Shown here in pieces: positions 16,518-26,505 of a stretch of 57,955 bases of DNA. Source of the DNA: Eubacterium sp. (GTDB lineage: Bacteria; Bacillota; Clostridia; Lachnospirales; Lachnospiraceae). The stretch lies in contig JAILAR010000048.1 of the NCBI GenBank assembly GCA_024681515.1, positions 1-57,955 on the forward strand. Direction: 5' to 3'. Position numbers and translations under genes: made by a program. The notes beneath the pieces are model-generated. The model saw nothing but the letters and a program-made list of their open reading frames with translations. It had not been told where the DNA came from and did not search any database. The first letter of the stretch is position 1. Every line of letters starts with the position of its first letter.

Positions 16518-18266
16518 TCAAGCAGACGGCGTATTATCTCCGCCATCCTGCTTTCCCTTGAAATCGAAGGCCAGCATGGTGATGTCATCGAACTGCGGGA
16601 AGGCACCCACAAACCGGTCGATGGCTTTCCGGACTGCCGGAAGGAGTTCCTGCGGAGTTGCATCCGCATTCTTGTTCAGGGCCTCCAGCATGCGTTCCGT
16701 TCCGAAGAGTTCATTCCGTGCATTCGTTGCTTCCGCCACACCGTCGGTGTATACGAAGATACGGTCTCCCGGATGCAGCTCAAATTCATGCTCGCGGAAC
16801 CGAAGTCCTTCCATGGTCGCCACTGCCGGTGAATGCTTGTAAACCACCAGCTCGTACTGACCGCCGGCTCTCCGGAGCACCGGATGCTCATGACCCGCAT
16901 TTGCTGCCAGACCCTTACCGGTGGTAAGATCAATGATCGCAAACCAGACGGTTACGAAAAGCTCTGCTCCGTTGCCCTCACAAAGCTGCTCATTTGCATA
17001 GGCAAGCACCTCGGACGGGGTACCACCCATCAGGGCACGGTTCTTGATCAGCGTCTTGGCGATCACCATGAAGAGCGCCGCGGGGACACCCTTTCCGGAC
17101 ACGTCCGCCATGACCAGACCGATATGATTCTCATCGATCAGGAAGAAATCGTAGAAGTCGCCTCCGACTTCCTTCGCCGGATCCATGGTGGCATACAGAT
17201 CGAATTCCGTCCGATCCGGAAAAGCGGGGAAGGTACTGGGAAGCATGTCTGCCTGGATCTCGGTGGCGATGTTCAGCTCCGCACCGATACGCTCCTTCTC
17301 CTTTGCCAGACGCTTGACATTATCGATATACTCGTTGATACCGATCTCCATGTGCAGGAGACTCTCACTGAGCACCTGGATCTCATCGCCGGTCTTGATG
17401 GTCTTCAGCTTCTCGGATACCTGGGTGTTGTTATCCACAAATGCCCGTGCCTCGGAAGCCGACAGCTTGATCGGTGCAATGACGATCTTGTAGAACAGAA
17501 CGCTGGCCACCAGCATGTTGAAAAGCACCACGATACCGGTGATCAGGGAGATCCGGACAACAAACTTGGTCAGGTTGTCATCCAGCGTACGCATGGGGAT
17601 CTCCACGCCGATAAATGCAACCGTCTTCCCGTCCTTTACGATGGGGAGCATGGCCGTCAGGTTATAGCCGAAGCCGCCGTCCGCCAGATAGAATTCCTCA
17701 TATCTTTTTCCGCTGGTGAAGGAATTTGACACTGCTTCCCGGAACTCCGAGAGGATCATACCCTTATCTCCCAGCAGGAAGTTATCCTCCGGAACCTCGT
17801 AGCAGTCCGCGATATAAACCAGCGGCGTCCAGGTCTTGTCCTCGTAAGACGCGTCCGTATAGGCGTTCATAACGTCCATATCTACCGTGCAGACGAACAC
17901 ATCGTTGGCATCCATATTCTCACGAAGATCCCGCATCAGATTCAGAATACGCTTATATTCCGCGTCCTCCGTAACCTTCGCCAGTTCCTCTTCTCCGACC
18001 TTTCCCTCAGCGTAATCCATGGCCAGCGCAGAATACTCTGCCAGCCGGTCCTCGCCGAAATAATCCGCCGCGATCTCTGCCGCATCGTAAGCCATCATGT
18101 CATAGTATTCCTTGATGGAGCGTTCATAGAGTCCGCGGCCGACAATCAGGACGCCGGCATAGATGAGGAGTCCCATACAGAAGAGCACCGTCATGAATTT
18201 GACGGACAGCTTTCCTGTCTGCGTCTGCACTTCCATCTTTTCATTTACTTCGTAATCAACACTCAT
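16518..18266 (-). CDS. Membrane-anchored SpoIIE/PP2C phosphatase, copy 4
   Basis: 582 residues. Two transmembrane segments (about 20-42 and 235-258) flank an extracytoplasmic sensor domain. A HAMP-like linker and coiled coil lead to a C-terminal PP2C/SpoIIE domain (about 340-570). Metal-site motifs are intact: VGGDFYDFF, MADVSGKGVPAALFM, YTDGVAEATN and QFDDITML. The family removes phosphate from Ser/Thr of STAS anti-anti-sigma proteins. It has the SGKG motif variant like copy 1 (28908), unlike copies 2 and 3. It is the last enzyme of the cluster, 52 bases after GH3. Confidence 0.92.
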   Translation of the reverse strand: MSVDYEVNEKMEVQTQTGKLSVKFMTVLFCMGLLIYAGVLIVGRGLYERSIKEYYDMMAYDAAEIAADYFGEDRLAEYSALAMDYAEGKVGEEELAKVTEDAEYKRILNLMRDLRENMDANDVFVCTVDMDVMNAYTDASYEDKTWTPLVYIADCYEVPEDNFLLGDKGMILSEFREAVSNSFTSGKRYEEFYLADGGFGYNLTAMLPIVKDGKTVAFIGVEIPMRTLDDNLTKFVVRISLITGIVVLFNMLVASVLFYKIVIAPIKLSASEARAFVDNNTQVSEKLKTIKTGDEIQVLSESLLHMEIGINEYIDNVKRLAKEKERIGAELNIATEIQADMLPSTFPAFPDRTEFDLYATMDPAKEVGGDFYDFFLIDENHIGLVMADVSGKGVPAALFMVIAKTLIKNRALMGGTPSEVLAYANEQLCEGNGAELFVTVWFAIIDLTTGKGLAANAGHEHPVLRRAGGQYELVVYKHSPAVATMEGLRFREHEFELHPGDRIFVYTDGVAEATNARNELFGTERMLEALNKNADATPQELLPAVRKAIDRFVGAFPQFDDITMLAFDFKGKQDGGDNTPSA

Positions 18267-18318
18267 AGAAATCCCGGGATCTACCTCGCAGAGCCCTCTC
18301 CCTTCTCATGTTTTTTAA

Positions 18319-19923
18319 TCACTCGTTCCTCCAGATGTGCTGGGGCTTGGTCTGCCCGCTCATCTGCCGCCTGCCTGCGCTGATCTGCATAAATGTACTC
18401 TTATCCACGAAGGACAGTTCCACGCCCGAGATGGATCCCAGATCCCGCAGTTCATCGTAATCCCGGCTGAGTAGTCGGAGCAGACGGTCAAAATGCCTTT
18501 CCTCCACTTCCTCATCTACCGACAGGTCTCCCGCGTCCGGCGCGATCACGCCGTGATACCTGGCAGGAACGGACTGATAATCCTCACAGAAGAAATACTG
18601 CCATACCGGGATCTTCCGGTCTCTGGCCCAGTACCGGACCGCCCGGTCCAGGATCTCCATGTCCAGCTTCTCGCCTGCGATGTTCATAACCAGATTCCTG
18701 CGGTGCAGGAACCGGAACACCGGCAGCTCGCCGTAGAAGCCCTTCAGTTTCAGTACATCTCCCATGGAGTAACGATACAGCCCGGAAAATGTGGTCAGAA
18801 CCGGTTCATAGGATCCTCCCACCGTCAGCTCCGACGCTTCCAGGATCCTGCCGTTATCCGTATCCGCTTCCCGAAACTCATAATACGCAGTCCCGGGGTA
18901 CAGCACATAATCATAACTGTCCGGTTCCACCGGAACCCCCATCACACATTCCGAAGCCGCGTAGATATAATGCCACACCGGCAGCTCGCCGATATATTTC
19001 CGGATAGAGATCTCCTCCACCTGAAAGGCCTTGCTCCCGATCCCGCTGATCAGCCGGACCTTCTTCCAGAGCCGCTGCACGATATTCAGAAAGCCCTTCT
19101 CACACTCCGCTTTGACTTCCCGGATCCTCTCCTCACTGACCGGCAGTTCCGGCAGCGCCTTACGCACTGCCTCGGGGAAGTCCTTCTCCTCCGGGATCCT
19201 GCCCGCTTCCATATCGGAAAGCACCTCCAGGTAATGATCCTCCATGTACTGGAAAAAGATCAGGAAATCATAGAGATAGACGGACTCCATGGAGGTCAGC
19301 TCCGCATCCGCAAAAGCCAGCCACAGCTTCACATACAGATAATCGCAAGGTTTGGGGAAGAAGTTTAAATATCTTCCTCCGGATATCTTTCCGATATCCA
19401 GATTTCCCTGTTCAAAGAGGAACCGGTAGTAGGCAGATGTAAAGAGCATCACGTCTTCCTCTCTGCATTTCCGGTCCGTGTCCGCCACCAGGAAGGACAG
19501 AAAGAACCGTCTTCCTGCCTCGTCCGCCGACTGCATCGCCGGATACCGGTCCATCACATCCCCATAAATCCGCAGCGCCTCCGTGGTAATGGGGAAAAGC
19601 TTGCCGGCTTCCGTGGAACCCGAGGTCTCCAGATAACAGTAGACCGGGTCTGCGGTGATAAGCGCTTTTTCGCCGTTCCGCATCCGCTGCACCGGATTCC
19701 GATAATCCGAATAAACACTGACGGGTACAGATTCCCTGTACTGCTCCTTCGTTTCGATCTGGGAAAATCCGTGTGCCTCGCCGAATTCCGTAGCCGCATT
19801 CCGGCGGAGAATATCCCGGAGAACCGCTTCATTCTTCGAAGCAAAGTCTTCTCTGAACCTCTCCGATTCCGGATAGATCTGTGATTCATTATTTATTTCC
19901 GCGTTCAGATCTGTATACTTCAT
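18319..19923 (-). CDS. GH3-family acyl-adenylating/amide synthetase
   Basis: About 534 residues. GH3 enzymes activate a carboxylic acid with ATP and join it to an amino acid or amine. ATP-binding motif LETSGSTEAGKLFPIT (about 100-115), the EPVLTTFSGLYRYSMGD motif (about 375-392) and AGEKLD in the C-terminal lid are visible. Start is the ATG at 19923, inside the end of the ATP-grasp gene with a 35-base overlap and AAGGA upstream, so translation is probably coupled. The coupling with an ATP-grasp ligase and a MATE exporter suggests a shared product. Confidence 0.88.
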   Translation of the reverse strand: MKYTDLNAEINNESQIYPESERFREDFASKNEAVLRDILRRNAATEFGEAHGFSQIETKEQYRESVPVSVYSDYRNPVQRMRNGEKALITADPVYCYLETSGSTEAGKLFPITTEALRIYGDVMDRYPAMQSADEAGRRFFLSFLVADTDRKCREEDVMLFTSAYYRFLFEQGNLDIGKISGGRYLNFFPKPCDYLYVKLWLAFADAELTSMESVYLYDFLIFFQYMEDHYLEVLSDMEAGRIPEEKDFPEAVRKALPELPVSEERIREVKAECEKGFLNIVQRLWKKVRLISGIGSKAFQVEEISIRKYIGELPVWHYIYAASECVMGVPVEPDSYDYVLYPGTAYYEFREADTDNGRILEASELTVGGSYEPVLTTFSGLYRYSMGDVLKLKGFYGELPVFRFLHRRNLVMNIAGEKLDMEILDRAVRYWARDRKIPVWQYFFCEDYQSVPARYHGVIAPDAGDLSVDEEVEERHFDRLLRLLSRDYDELRDLGSISGVELSFVDKSTFMQISAGRRQMSGQTKPQHIWRNE

Positions 19924-22498
19924 CAAGGATCCTTCTTGTATATTTTCCGAAAAACGGCCCGTTTAATACCTGGACATCATCGCTTCCGCCCAGGGACAGA
20001 TTTGCTTCGATCAGTACCGCATCTCCTTCGCTGTCCACCGCCACATCCCAGGAGATCAGCCGGTGATGGCCCATAAAGGGATGGATCCGCTTCACCAGAT
20101 CCATGCATTTGTCCAGGCAGGGAACCGGGATTCCTTCGATCCGGTATCCAAGACTTGGATGCACCTGGGACGTTGCACCGTCATCCAGCGCCCCGAACCG
20201 TTTCAGCCTGCCCTTCTCATCGATCCCGCAGTAGATTCCCTTAGAGCATCCGTTATCCACTCTGCGGTTCCCGGCTCCGATCTTTAACGTCCGGCTGAGG
20301 ATCACCACCTGATCATCCACCAGCAGGGAAATGATCCGGTACGTATTCACGGACTCCGGATGGAGCCTTGCCAGATCCGGATGCTGCCGGACCGGTTTCT
20401 GGATCACGATATCCCGTTTCAGGGTTCCGATCACTTCCGAAAGCCGGGACAGATTCTCCCGCCGGAGCGCCGCCCGCTTCGATTTATTGATTGATTTATT
20501 GATTGATTTATTGATCGATCCGCCTTCCGCCTTGACTCTGCCTGATTGGTCGGCAGAATTCACATCTCCGTACATTTTGTCCGAATGAGTCTGACGCTCG
20601 ATCTCCGACATTCCATCCACCGGTGTCGGATCATCCTCCATCGTTCTGTCCGTCAGTGTCGGATCATCCTCCGGAACGATGTCCGCCAGCGTCTGACAGT
20701 CGTCATCCTCCTGCTTTATCTTCAGGAAATGCACGTCCGCACCGCCTTCCGATCCCTGGGCGCCCTTGATCACCACTTCCGGCTCAGCAAAGACCCGAAG
20801 GGCGACTTCCCGCTTTGTGATGGGCTGATAATCCCCGTCCACCCAGACGCCACCGATCCGCATGGCCACGGCCTCCGGCTGCTTTGCCTCCGGGAAGAGA
20901 CGGTAGTACAGACATTTGTTATCCAGATCATAGGACAGCGCCCGGTCACTGAGGTACCGGTCGATGTCACACATGTACATATCCTCGGGAATGTAATCCA
21001 CGCAGAACTTCCCGGACTTTGCGGTATACATCCGGTGGGAGGCGGTATTTGCCTTCCGTACATAGGGGCGGTAATATTCCCGGACGTCCCGGGTCTGTTC
21101 CTTCGTGAGCCGCGGATAATGATACTTATCCGTGGACTCCCGGATCAGCTTCCGGTCGATCCTGCGGAGTGCAGGATTCCCCAGGAGCACGATGTTGGTA
21201 TAGCCCTGCCGGTAATACGACGCCAGAATCCCCAGCAGATTGTCCCGCACCCGGAGCCGGTCCCTCTCATTGATCCCGATCCTGCCTGCAAGACCCGCCA
21301 TGGTGGGCAGATAAAGCGTATCCGGCAGTCCGGCCTTTCCGATCAGACCGGACAGACCGGGCAGCCTGAAACCAAAGCGGTATCTCTGCACGCCCTTCCT
21401 GTTATAGTATACCTCATTTAAGACCTTTTGTGTATCTTTTCCGAAAAGCGGTCCGCAGCAGACCTGGATACAGTCGATGGATCCCAGGGCCAGATTGGTT
21501 TCGACCAGCACTGCCTCTCCGGTCTCGTCCACCGCCACATCCCAGTGGGCGATGCGGTTATGCCCCATGATCCCGTGAGCACGTCGAACCAAGGCAAGTG
21601 CCTTTTCATGATGGGGAAGCCGGATATCCACAAATCGGTAATGCAGATCCGGGTGCTCAAAGACTACACTTCCGTCATTCGTAACACCGATATCCCCGAG
21701 CCTGCCGCCCTCTCCTACGCCGACCAGAACGCCGCCGTTATAGAGATTATCCACGCGGCTGTCTCCGCCTCCGATCCGGATCACCGATGCCAGGATCTTC
21801 ACGCCCTCATCCTTCGTAAGCATGGAAATGATCCGGTACGTATTCACGGAAGCCGGATGCAGCGCGGCATATGCCGGATGCTGCCGGATCTCTTCCTGCA
21901 CCACCAGATCCTGCGTGGCCTGCTTTGCAAGCCTGCGAAATGTTTCTGCCCGGTCAGTTCCTTCCAGGAAGAACACCCCATGCCCGCATTCGGAGAAGAC
22001 CGCGTATTTCAGAACGGAGCGCTCCTGCTCCGCAACGACAGATACTGCTTTCTCAAAACTGATCAGGCGGAAATCCCTGTCCAGCCAGAAGCCTCCGATC
22101 CGCATGACACGAAGCTCCGGCTGACGTACATTGGAGAAAAGCCGGTAGTAGAAGCATTTGTTGTCCAGATATTTGGAAGTCAGCCGATCCGTATAGAAGG
22201 GCTCGATCCGGCGATAGAACATGTCCTCGGAGATATACTCCGGATAAAACTTCCCCGAACGGCCGGTATTCACCCGGTGACAGAGTGGATCCACCTTTTC
22301 GTAGGCACGATAAAAGTCCCGGATCTCCCGCTTCTGTTCTTTCGTAAGCTCCGGGTACCGGAATTTCTTCCGGAACCCTTTGGTCTTCTTCCGAAAGATC
22401 TTCAGGATCGCCGGGTTGATCAGACGGTCCAGGTCCGTCACCCCTTCTATGTACTCTCCCGTGAGGAGTGTGTAAAGACTGTTGGTGATAAAGTTCAT
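19889..22498 (-). CDS. Tandem sugar-transfer-associated ATP-grasp protein
   Basis: 869 residues holding two copies of one ATP-grasp domain. Copy 1 is about 55-410 and copy 2 about 470-865. Matching blocks are DNKCFYYRLF/DNKCLYYRLF, MRIGGFW/MRIGGVW, HPASVNTYRIIS/HPESVNTYRIIS, WDVAVDETGEAVLVETNL/WDVAVDSEGDAVLIEANL and GPLFGK/GPFFGK. The Glu/Asn metal ligands are kept in both. From memory the family is ATPgrasp_ST. Copy 2 carries an acidic insert of about 95 residues with three KSIN repeats. Single-domain proteins are usual, so this is a duplication-fusion. It starts 14 bases after the MATE stop. Confidence 0.88.
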   Translation of the reverse strand: MNFITNSLYTLLTGEYIEGVTDLDRLINPAILKIFRKKTKGFRKKFRYPELTKEQKREIRDFYRAYEKVDPLCHRVNTGRSGKFYPEYISEDMFYRRIEPFYTDRLTSKYLDNKCFYYRLFSNVRQPELRVMRIGGFWLDRDFRLISFEKAVSVVAEQERSVLKYAVFSECGHGVFFLEGTDRAETFRRLAKQATQDLVVQEEIRQHPAYAALHPASVNTYRIISMLTKDEGVKILASVIRIGGGDSRVDNLYNGGVLVGVGEGGRLGDIGVTNDGSVVFEHPDLHYRFVDIRLPHHEKALALVRRAHGIMGHNRIAHWDVAVDETGEAVLVETNLALGSIDCIQVCCGPLFGKDTQKVLNEVYYNRKGVQRYRFGFRLPGLSGLIGKAGLPDTLYLPTMAGLAGRIGINERDRLRVRDNLLGILASYYRQGYTNIVLLGNPALRRIDRKLIRESTDKYHYPRLTKEQTRDVREYYRPYVRKANTASHRMYTAKSGKFCVDYIPEDMYMCDIDRYLSDRALSYDLDNKCLYYRLFPEAKQPEAVAMRIGGVWVDGDYQPITKREVALRVFAEPEVVIKGAQGSEGGADVHFLKIKQEDDDCQTLADIVPEDDPTLTDRTMEDDPTPVDGMSEIERQTHSDKMYGDVNSADQSGRVKAEGGSINKSINKSINKSKRAALRRENLSRLSEVIGTLKRDIVIQKPVRQHPDLARLHPESVNTYRIISLLVDDQVVILSRTLKIGAGNRRVDNGCSKGIYCGIDEKGRLKRFGALDDGATSQVHPSLGYRIEGIPVPCLDKCMDLVKRIHPFMGHHRLISWDVAVDSEGDAVLIEANLSLGGSDDVQVLNGPFFGKYTRRILDEVYRSERGNK
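20480..20521 (-). repeat. 12-bp tandem repeat coding for KSIN x3
   Basis: GATTTATTGATT (plus strand) is repeated three times in frame inside the insert of ATP-grasp copy 2. Repeat-number changes would keep the frame. The composition is AT-rich against a GC-richer gene. Confidence 0.8.
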
Positions 22499-22512
22499 GA
22501 TGTTTCTCCCGC

Positions 22513-24255
22513 TCAGAACTCCACCGTCAGGATGTTCATTCCGAGTGTATATGTGTAATGGCAGTCCTTGGACAGTTTCTCGATCATCTGCACGCCCATA
22601 TTAAAATCATCCTCACTGTCCATGGCTTCCTGAAAGAGGTTATACCTTTTTCCGGAGCACATGATGGACACGCCGATGGTTTCCTCCATGGAATAGATCC
22701 GGACATCCACAGGATCATCATCCTTCTCCAGAGATTTACGGACCATAACGGTCATGACCTCCTCCAACGCAAGGCCGAGACGCATCCCCTTCTTCCGATC
22801 CATTCCGTTTTCCGTGCAGAACAGACTGATATCCTCGCTGGCTTTGCAGATCCCTTCATTGGAGGACATGATGGAGAAACCCTTCACCTTGTTATTCTTC
22901 TCCAGATAATCGTCCAGCAGAAGGAAGGAGGAAAGCTCATGTTCCTTTCCTTTGGTCTTTGCCGCCATCAGCCGGGTGATCAGAACCGTAACCAGCAATG
23001 TCAGCAGCATACTGAGGGGCAGGAACAGCCAGATCAGCCACTCCTTGATATACATGATATGGGCAAGAACCAGTTCAAATACAAACGTCCGCATGAACAT
23101 GACCAGATTGGACAGAAAGACCTTCTTTGCCACATTATAGTAGGATCCCAGGACGGAACATGCGGTCTCCAAAACAACCGCTATTCCCAGGCAGATAAAG
23201 GGTACCAGAACCGACTGCTCCAGCTTGAATAATAATCCGATGGGCTGATGGAATACAATGATGATGATCGCAAAGATCGTGGACTGCGCAATCCCTGCCT
23301 GCATCTGCAGCCCCATCAGGCCCCGGACGCCTTCATTGTCATGCCCTCCCAGATAGATACCCAGCATGGGCGCCGCCGTCCGCGGAACCCCCGCGGTGAT
23401 GGCCAGAGAGAGTTCCAGCATGGAATTGATCACCGCCCAGAGAGCCAGAGCCGGCGTACCTCCCACCGCATAAATTATCATGTTCAGGACCAGCATCCGG
23501 ACCACATCCAGCAGACTTCCGAAAGCCGAAGAGCTTCCGAACAGAAGGATATTCTTTACCTGACGAAACCGAAAATGCCTGAGACTGAACCGGAAGATCG
23601 AGCTTCTGCTCTGCAGGATGCAGAGTCCGTAGAGCGTTGCAAACAATGTGGAAAGCACACTCGCCTCCGCCGCTCCCGCGATCCCCATATCAAACACATA
23701 CATCATCAGCCAGTCAAACAGGATATCCGTACCGATCATGATCGCCATCATGACCGTCATGGCCTTCGACCGCCCGTTCAGCTGCAGAAAATAGGTCGGA
23801 ATATAGACCAGGATATACGGAAGCGCCCCCAGCAGAGTGATCTTGCAGTAATCCTCCACCATATCCTGAAGATTGTCGTCCCGGCACAGAAGATCTGCCA
23901 CCTGGCCCGAAAAAAACAGACCCGCCGCAATGAAAAAGATGCTCACGATCACCGACAGGAGAAATGCCGTATGATAATAAGCCTTTGCTTTTTCTTCATC
24001 GTTATGTCCGAGAGATCTGGATGCCGCCACAAAAGAGCCGACGCCAAAAAGGCACCCTACCATGCAGAGCACCAGAAAGAGCGGCATATTCAGACTGACC
24101 GCCGCCAGCGCGTCCGCGTCCAGCCTTCTGGACACGAACGCGGAGTCGATCAGTGTATTTACGGTTCCTCCCAGGACGGAAAGCATCACCGGGAAGAGCG
24201 CCCGCATAAACTCTCTTCTTAAAAACAGACTGTTTCTTTTAAGGGATGATTCCAT
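22513..24255 (-). CDS. MATE-type flippase fused to an RsbW-like ATPase domain
   Basis: 580 residues. The first 445 or so are a 12-segment MATE exporter with the usual duplication (VMLSVLGGTVNTLIDSAFVS; AITAGVPRTAAPMLG). After a linker, residues about 470-580 look like an HATPase_c_2 anti-sigma kinase domain: GLALEEVMTVMVRKSLEKDDDPVDV and a final beta strand. The Asn of the N box and the Asp-Gly of the G1 box are not evident, so ATP binding may be lost. MATE proteins export small molecules or lipid-linked precursors. The fusion ties export to the partner-switch logic implied by the nearby SpoIIE phosphatases. Confidence 0.85.
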   Translation of the reverse strand: MESSLKRNSLFLRREFMRALFPVMLSVLGGTVNTLIDSAFVSRRLDADALAAVSLNMPLFLVLCMVGCLFGVGSFVAASRSLGHNDEEKAKAYYHTAFLLSVIVSIFFIAAGLFFSGQVADLLCRDDNLQDMVEDYCKITLLGALPYILVYIPTYFLQLNGRSKAMTVMMAIMIGTDILFDWLMMYVFDMGIAGAAEASVLSTLFATLYGLCILQSRSSIFRFSLRHFRFRQVKNILLFGSSSAFGSLLDVVRMLVLNMIIYAVGGTPALALWAVINSMLELSLAITAGVPRTAAPMLGIYLGGHDNEGVRGLMGLQMQAGIAQSTIFAIIIIVFHQPIGLLFKLEQSVLVPFICLGIAVVLETACSVLGSYYNVAKKVFLSNLVMFMRTFVFELVLAHIMYIKEWLIWLFLPLSMLLTLLVTVLITRLMAAKTKGKEHELSSFLLLDDYLEKNNKVKGFSIMSSNEGICKASEDISLFCTENGMDRKKGMRLGLALEEVMTVMVRKSLEKDDDPVDVRIYSMEETIGVSIMCSGKRYNLFQEAMDSEDDFNMGVQMIEKLSKDCHYTYTLGMNILTVEF

Positions 24256-24341
24256 GACAGTAACCTTACACTTTCAAATATCGCAAGTGTTTCGACAGAC
24301 GATCTGCACAGCGTCAGATTGCCTGCCCATAGCATTCCATC

Positions 24342-24467
24342 CTACTGCTTGTCATCATTCTTGTGCCAGTGCCAGAAGATAAATCCCAGCAGGAATACAT
24401 AGATCCCTATCGCATAGAAAAATGTGAACGCCAGCAGCGGAACGGATACTTCTCTGTCTTTCTTCAT
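24342..24467 (-). CDS. 41-residue membrane protein
   Basis: MKKDREVSVPLLAF, a single transmembrane helix, then FWHWHKNDDKQ. GAGGAAG lies four bases before the ATG. It sits between phosphatase copy 3 and the MATE fusion on the same strand. The WHWH tail is distinctive. Its position suggests a small partner of the exporter or phosphatase. The 24468-24644 spacer is T-rich with no gene. Confidence 0.6.
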   Translation of the reverse strand: MKKDREVSVPLLAFTFFYAIGIYVFLLGFIFWHWHKNDDKQ

Positions 24468-24644
24468 GTTTCTTCCTCACTTTCCTTTATTACATGTTTT
24501 TTTGACTTTTTTTGCGCAACATATCATTTTGTTTTACGTCATGCCACGTTGCGTCACTTCATGTTTCTTTACGCCGTTTCATGTTACTCCGTGCCGCCTC
24601 TTATTCCTGCATCACTCAGAATTCTTTGCGTTACCTGTATCACC

Positions 24645-26489
24645 TCAACCTTTTTGCAGAAATGAAAAGCTCAGCATGGTCATATCATCAAACTGCGGTT
24701 CATCGCCGGCAAAGCTCTGTACCGCAGCAGTTACCGCTTTCAGGATCTCCTCATCGCTCTTATCTTTATTTGCGTTCAGGACCTCCGCCAGGCGTTCCTT
24801 GCCGAAGCGCTCCTCATCCGACCGCTTGGCATCCGTAACACCATCGGTGTAAAGCAGGATCCGCTCTCCCGGAGCCAGCGTGATCTGAGATGCCGTATGG
24901 GGCAGTCCCGGGAAGAAAGCCACCGGAGAACCATGTGGCATCTTCCGGATGGAGTAACCCTCGCCGTTCCGGCAGATCGCAGGATATTCATGGCCCGCAT
25001 TGCAGATCTCCACATTTCCTGTGGTAAGCTCTACGATGCCCAGCCAGACAGTAACGAAATGACTGGTGGGATTGTTCTCCTCCAGGATCTTCTCCACATA
25101 ATCCAGGATCTCCGCCGGGCGTCCACCCATGGCAGCGCGGGACTTGACCAGCGTCTTGGTAATGGCCATGAAGAACGCAGCCCCCATGCCTTTATCCGAT
25201 ACATCCGCGATAAGGATCACCAGATGATCCTCGTCCAGAAGGAAGAAATCGTAGAAATCTCCGCCCACTTCTCTGGCCGGATTCATGGAGGCCTGCAGGG
25301 AGAAGCGATCGGTCTTCATACTCTCCGCAGGAAGCAGGGACCTCTGGAAGTTGGTCGCCATTTCCAGCTCTGCATCTGCCCGTGCCTGCTCTGCGTAAAG
25401 CTCTGCATTTTCCCGGGTGAACAGATTCATCTCGATGGCCAGGTAGGAGAAATCGTCCGCCAGTGTTCCCAGTTCGTTCCGTTCCTTTACCTGATGCATG
25501 GCCTTCACTGCCGCCTTATGATCCTTGTTATCCGTATATTCCCGGACACCCTTCTGGATGACCAGCGCAGGCCGGACTGCCTTCCGGCTGATCAGCATCA
25601 GAAGAACGACAGCCGCAAACAGCAGATTGAAAATCATGGCCGGCAGCAGTCTGGAATAGGTTGCCTGCTGGCTTCTCGTCTGCTCCGTCCAGTCATAGGC
25701 GATACCGATGGCCAGCCGCGGCTCACCACCGACAGAGATCGGGAGATACCCCACCAGGTACTCACTTTTCGTTACATTTCCGTCCATATCCCTGTTTTCG
25801 GCGGACGTGGAATCGAACTGTATCTCGTCGGAGGTCTGCAGCTTTTCCAGCACCCTGGCATTCGGTTCCAGCCCCGGGTGCTTTGCCCCCAGCTGATAAC
25901 CGTAATCATTTCCGCCTTCCACGATACCGGACTTGTCCTGTCCCATGTAATAATAAAAGTATCCGGCCCGTTCCTTACTGATATCCACCAGGAAGATCTC
26001 CTTCCCCTGATACATCATATATTCCGTGGCCATGAGCAGGTCCTGAGCGATCTTCATATACAGGGACGCCGCACTGATGTGCTGCTTTTCCTCGGTCAGG
26101 GCATTCAGGTCTTCCTTGCCGGCCTTCTCCAGCATATACTCACCGGTCTTACCGTCATAAAGAAAACTGTAATCTCCGTCCGAGGCTTCCGGCACATCCT
26201 CCATAAAGGTATCGTACTTTTCATACACATAGTCCAGTGTCCATTCTATGGGTTCACCGTTACTTGATGCATTTTGGGCAACCAGAAGATCGTCCCGGAT
26301 CATATCCTCACAGGTATTCATATAGGAGGTTCTTCCGCTGATCACCACGAACAGATCCACCACCAGGATCACGAAAAAGAAGACCACCGCGATGGCGATA
26401 CCCATCTGAACCAGCAGCTTCTTCTTTTTCTTATTTTTCGTCGGAGTTTTTATCGTCTCCTTTGTTTCCTTCGTTTCCTGTTCGGCCAT
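24645..26489 (-). CDS. Membrane-anchored SpoIIE/PP2C phosphatase, copy 3
   Basis: 614 residues. A short basic cytoplasmic N-terminus (NKKKKKLLVQMG) precedes a transmembrane helix, an extracytoplasmic sensor of about 230 residues, a second helix near 275-297, a HAMP-like segment and the PP2C domain. Motifs intact: VGGDFYDFFLLDEDH, IADVSDKGMGAAFFM, NAGHEYPAI, YTDGVTDAKR and QFDDMTML. It shares the SDKG variant and close similarity with copy 2, pointing to a recent duplication. A GGA/GAA hairpin (26506-26534) lies just upstream of its ribosome site. Confidence 0.93.
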   Translation of the reverse strand: MAEQETKETKETIKTPTKNKKKKKLLVQMGIAIAVVFFFVILVVDLFVVISGRTSYMNTCEDMIRDDLLVAQNASSNGEPIEWTLDYVYEKYDTFMEDVPEASDGDYSFLYDGKTGEYMLEKAGKEDLNALTEEKQHISAASLYMKIAQDLLMATEYMMYQGKEIFLVDISKERAGYFYYYMGQDKSGIVEGGNDYGYQLGAKHPGLEPNARVLEKLQTSDEIQFDSTSAENRDMDGNVTKSEYLVGYLPISVGGEPRLAIGIAYDWTEQTRSQQATYSRLLPAMIFNLLFAAVVLLMLISRKAVRPALVIQKGVREYTDNKDHKAAVKAMHQVKERNELGTLADDFSYLAIEMNLFTRENAELYAEQARADAELEMATNFQRSLLPAESMKTDRFSLQASMNPAREVGGDFYDFFLLDEDHLVILIADVSDKGMGAAFFMAITKTLVKSRAAMGGRPAEILDYVEKILEENNPTSHFVTVWLGIVELTTGNVEICNAGHEYPAICRNGEGYSIRKMPHGSPVAFFPGLPHTASQITLAPGERILLYTDGVTDAKRSDEERFGKERLAEVLNANKDKSDEEILKAVTAAVQSFAGDEPQFDDMTMLSFSFLQKG

Positions 26490-26505
26490 AAAGGATTCCT
26501 CTATT

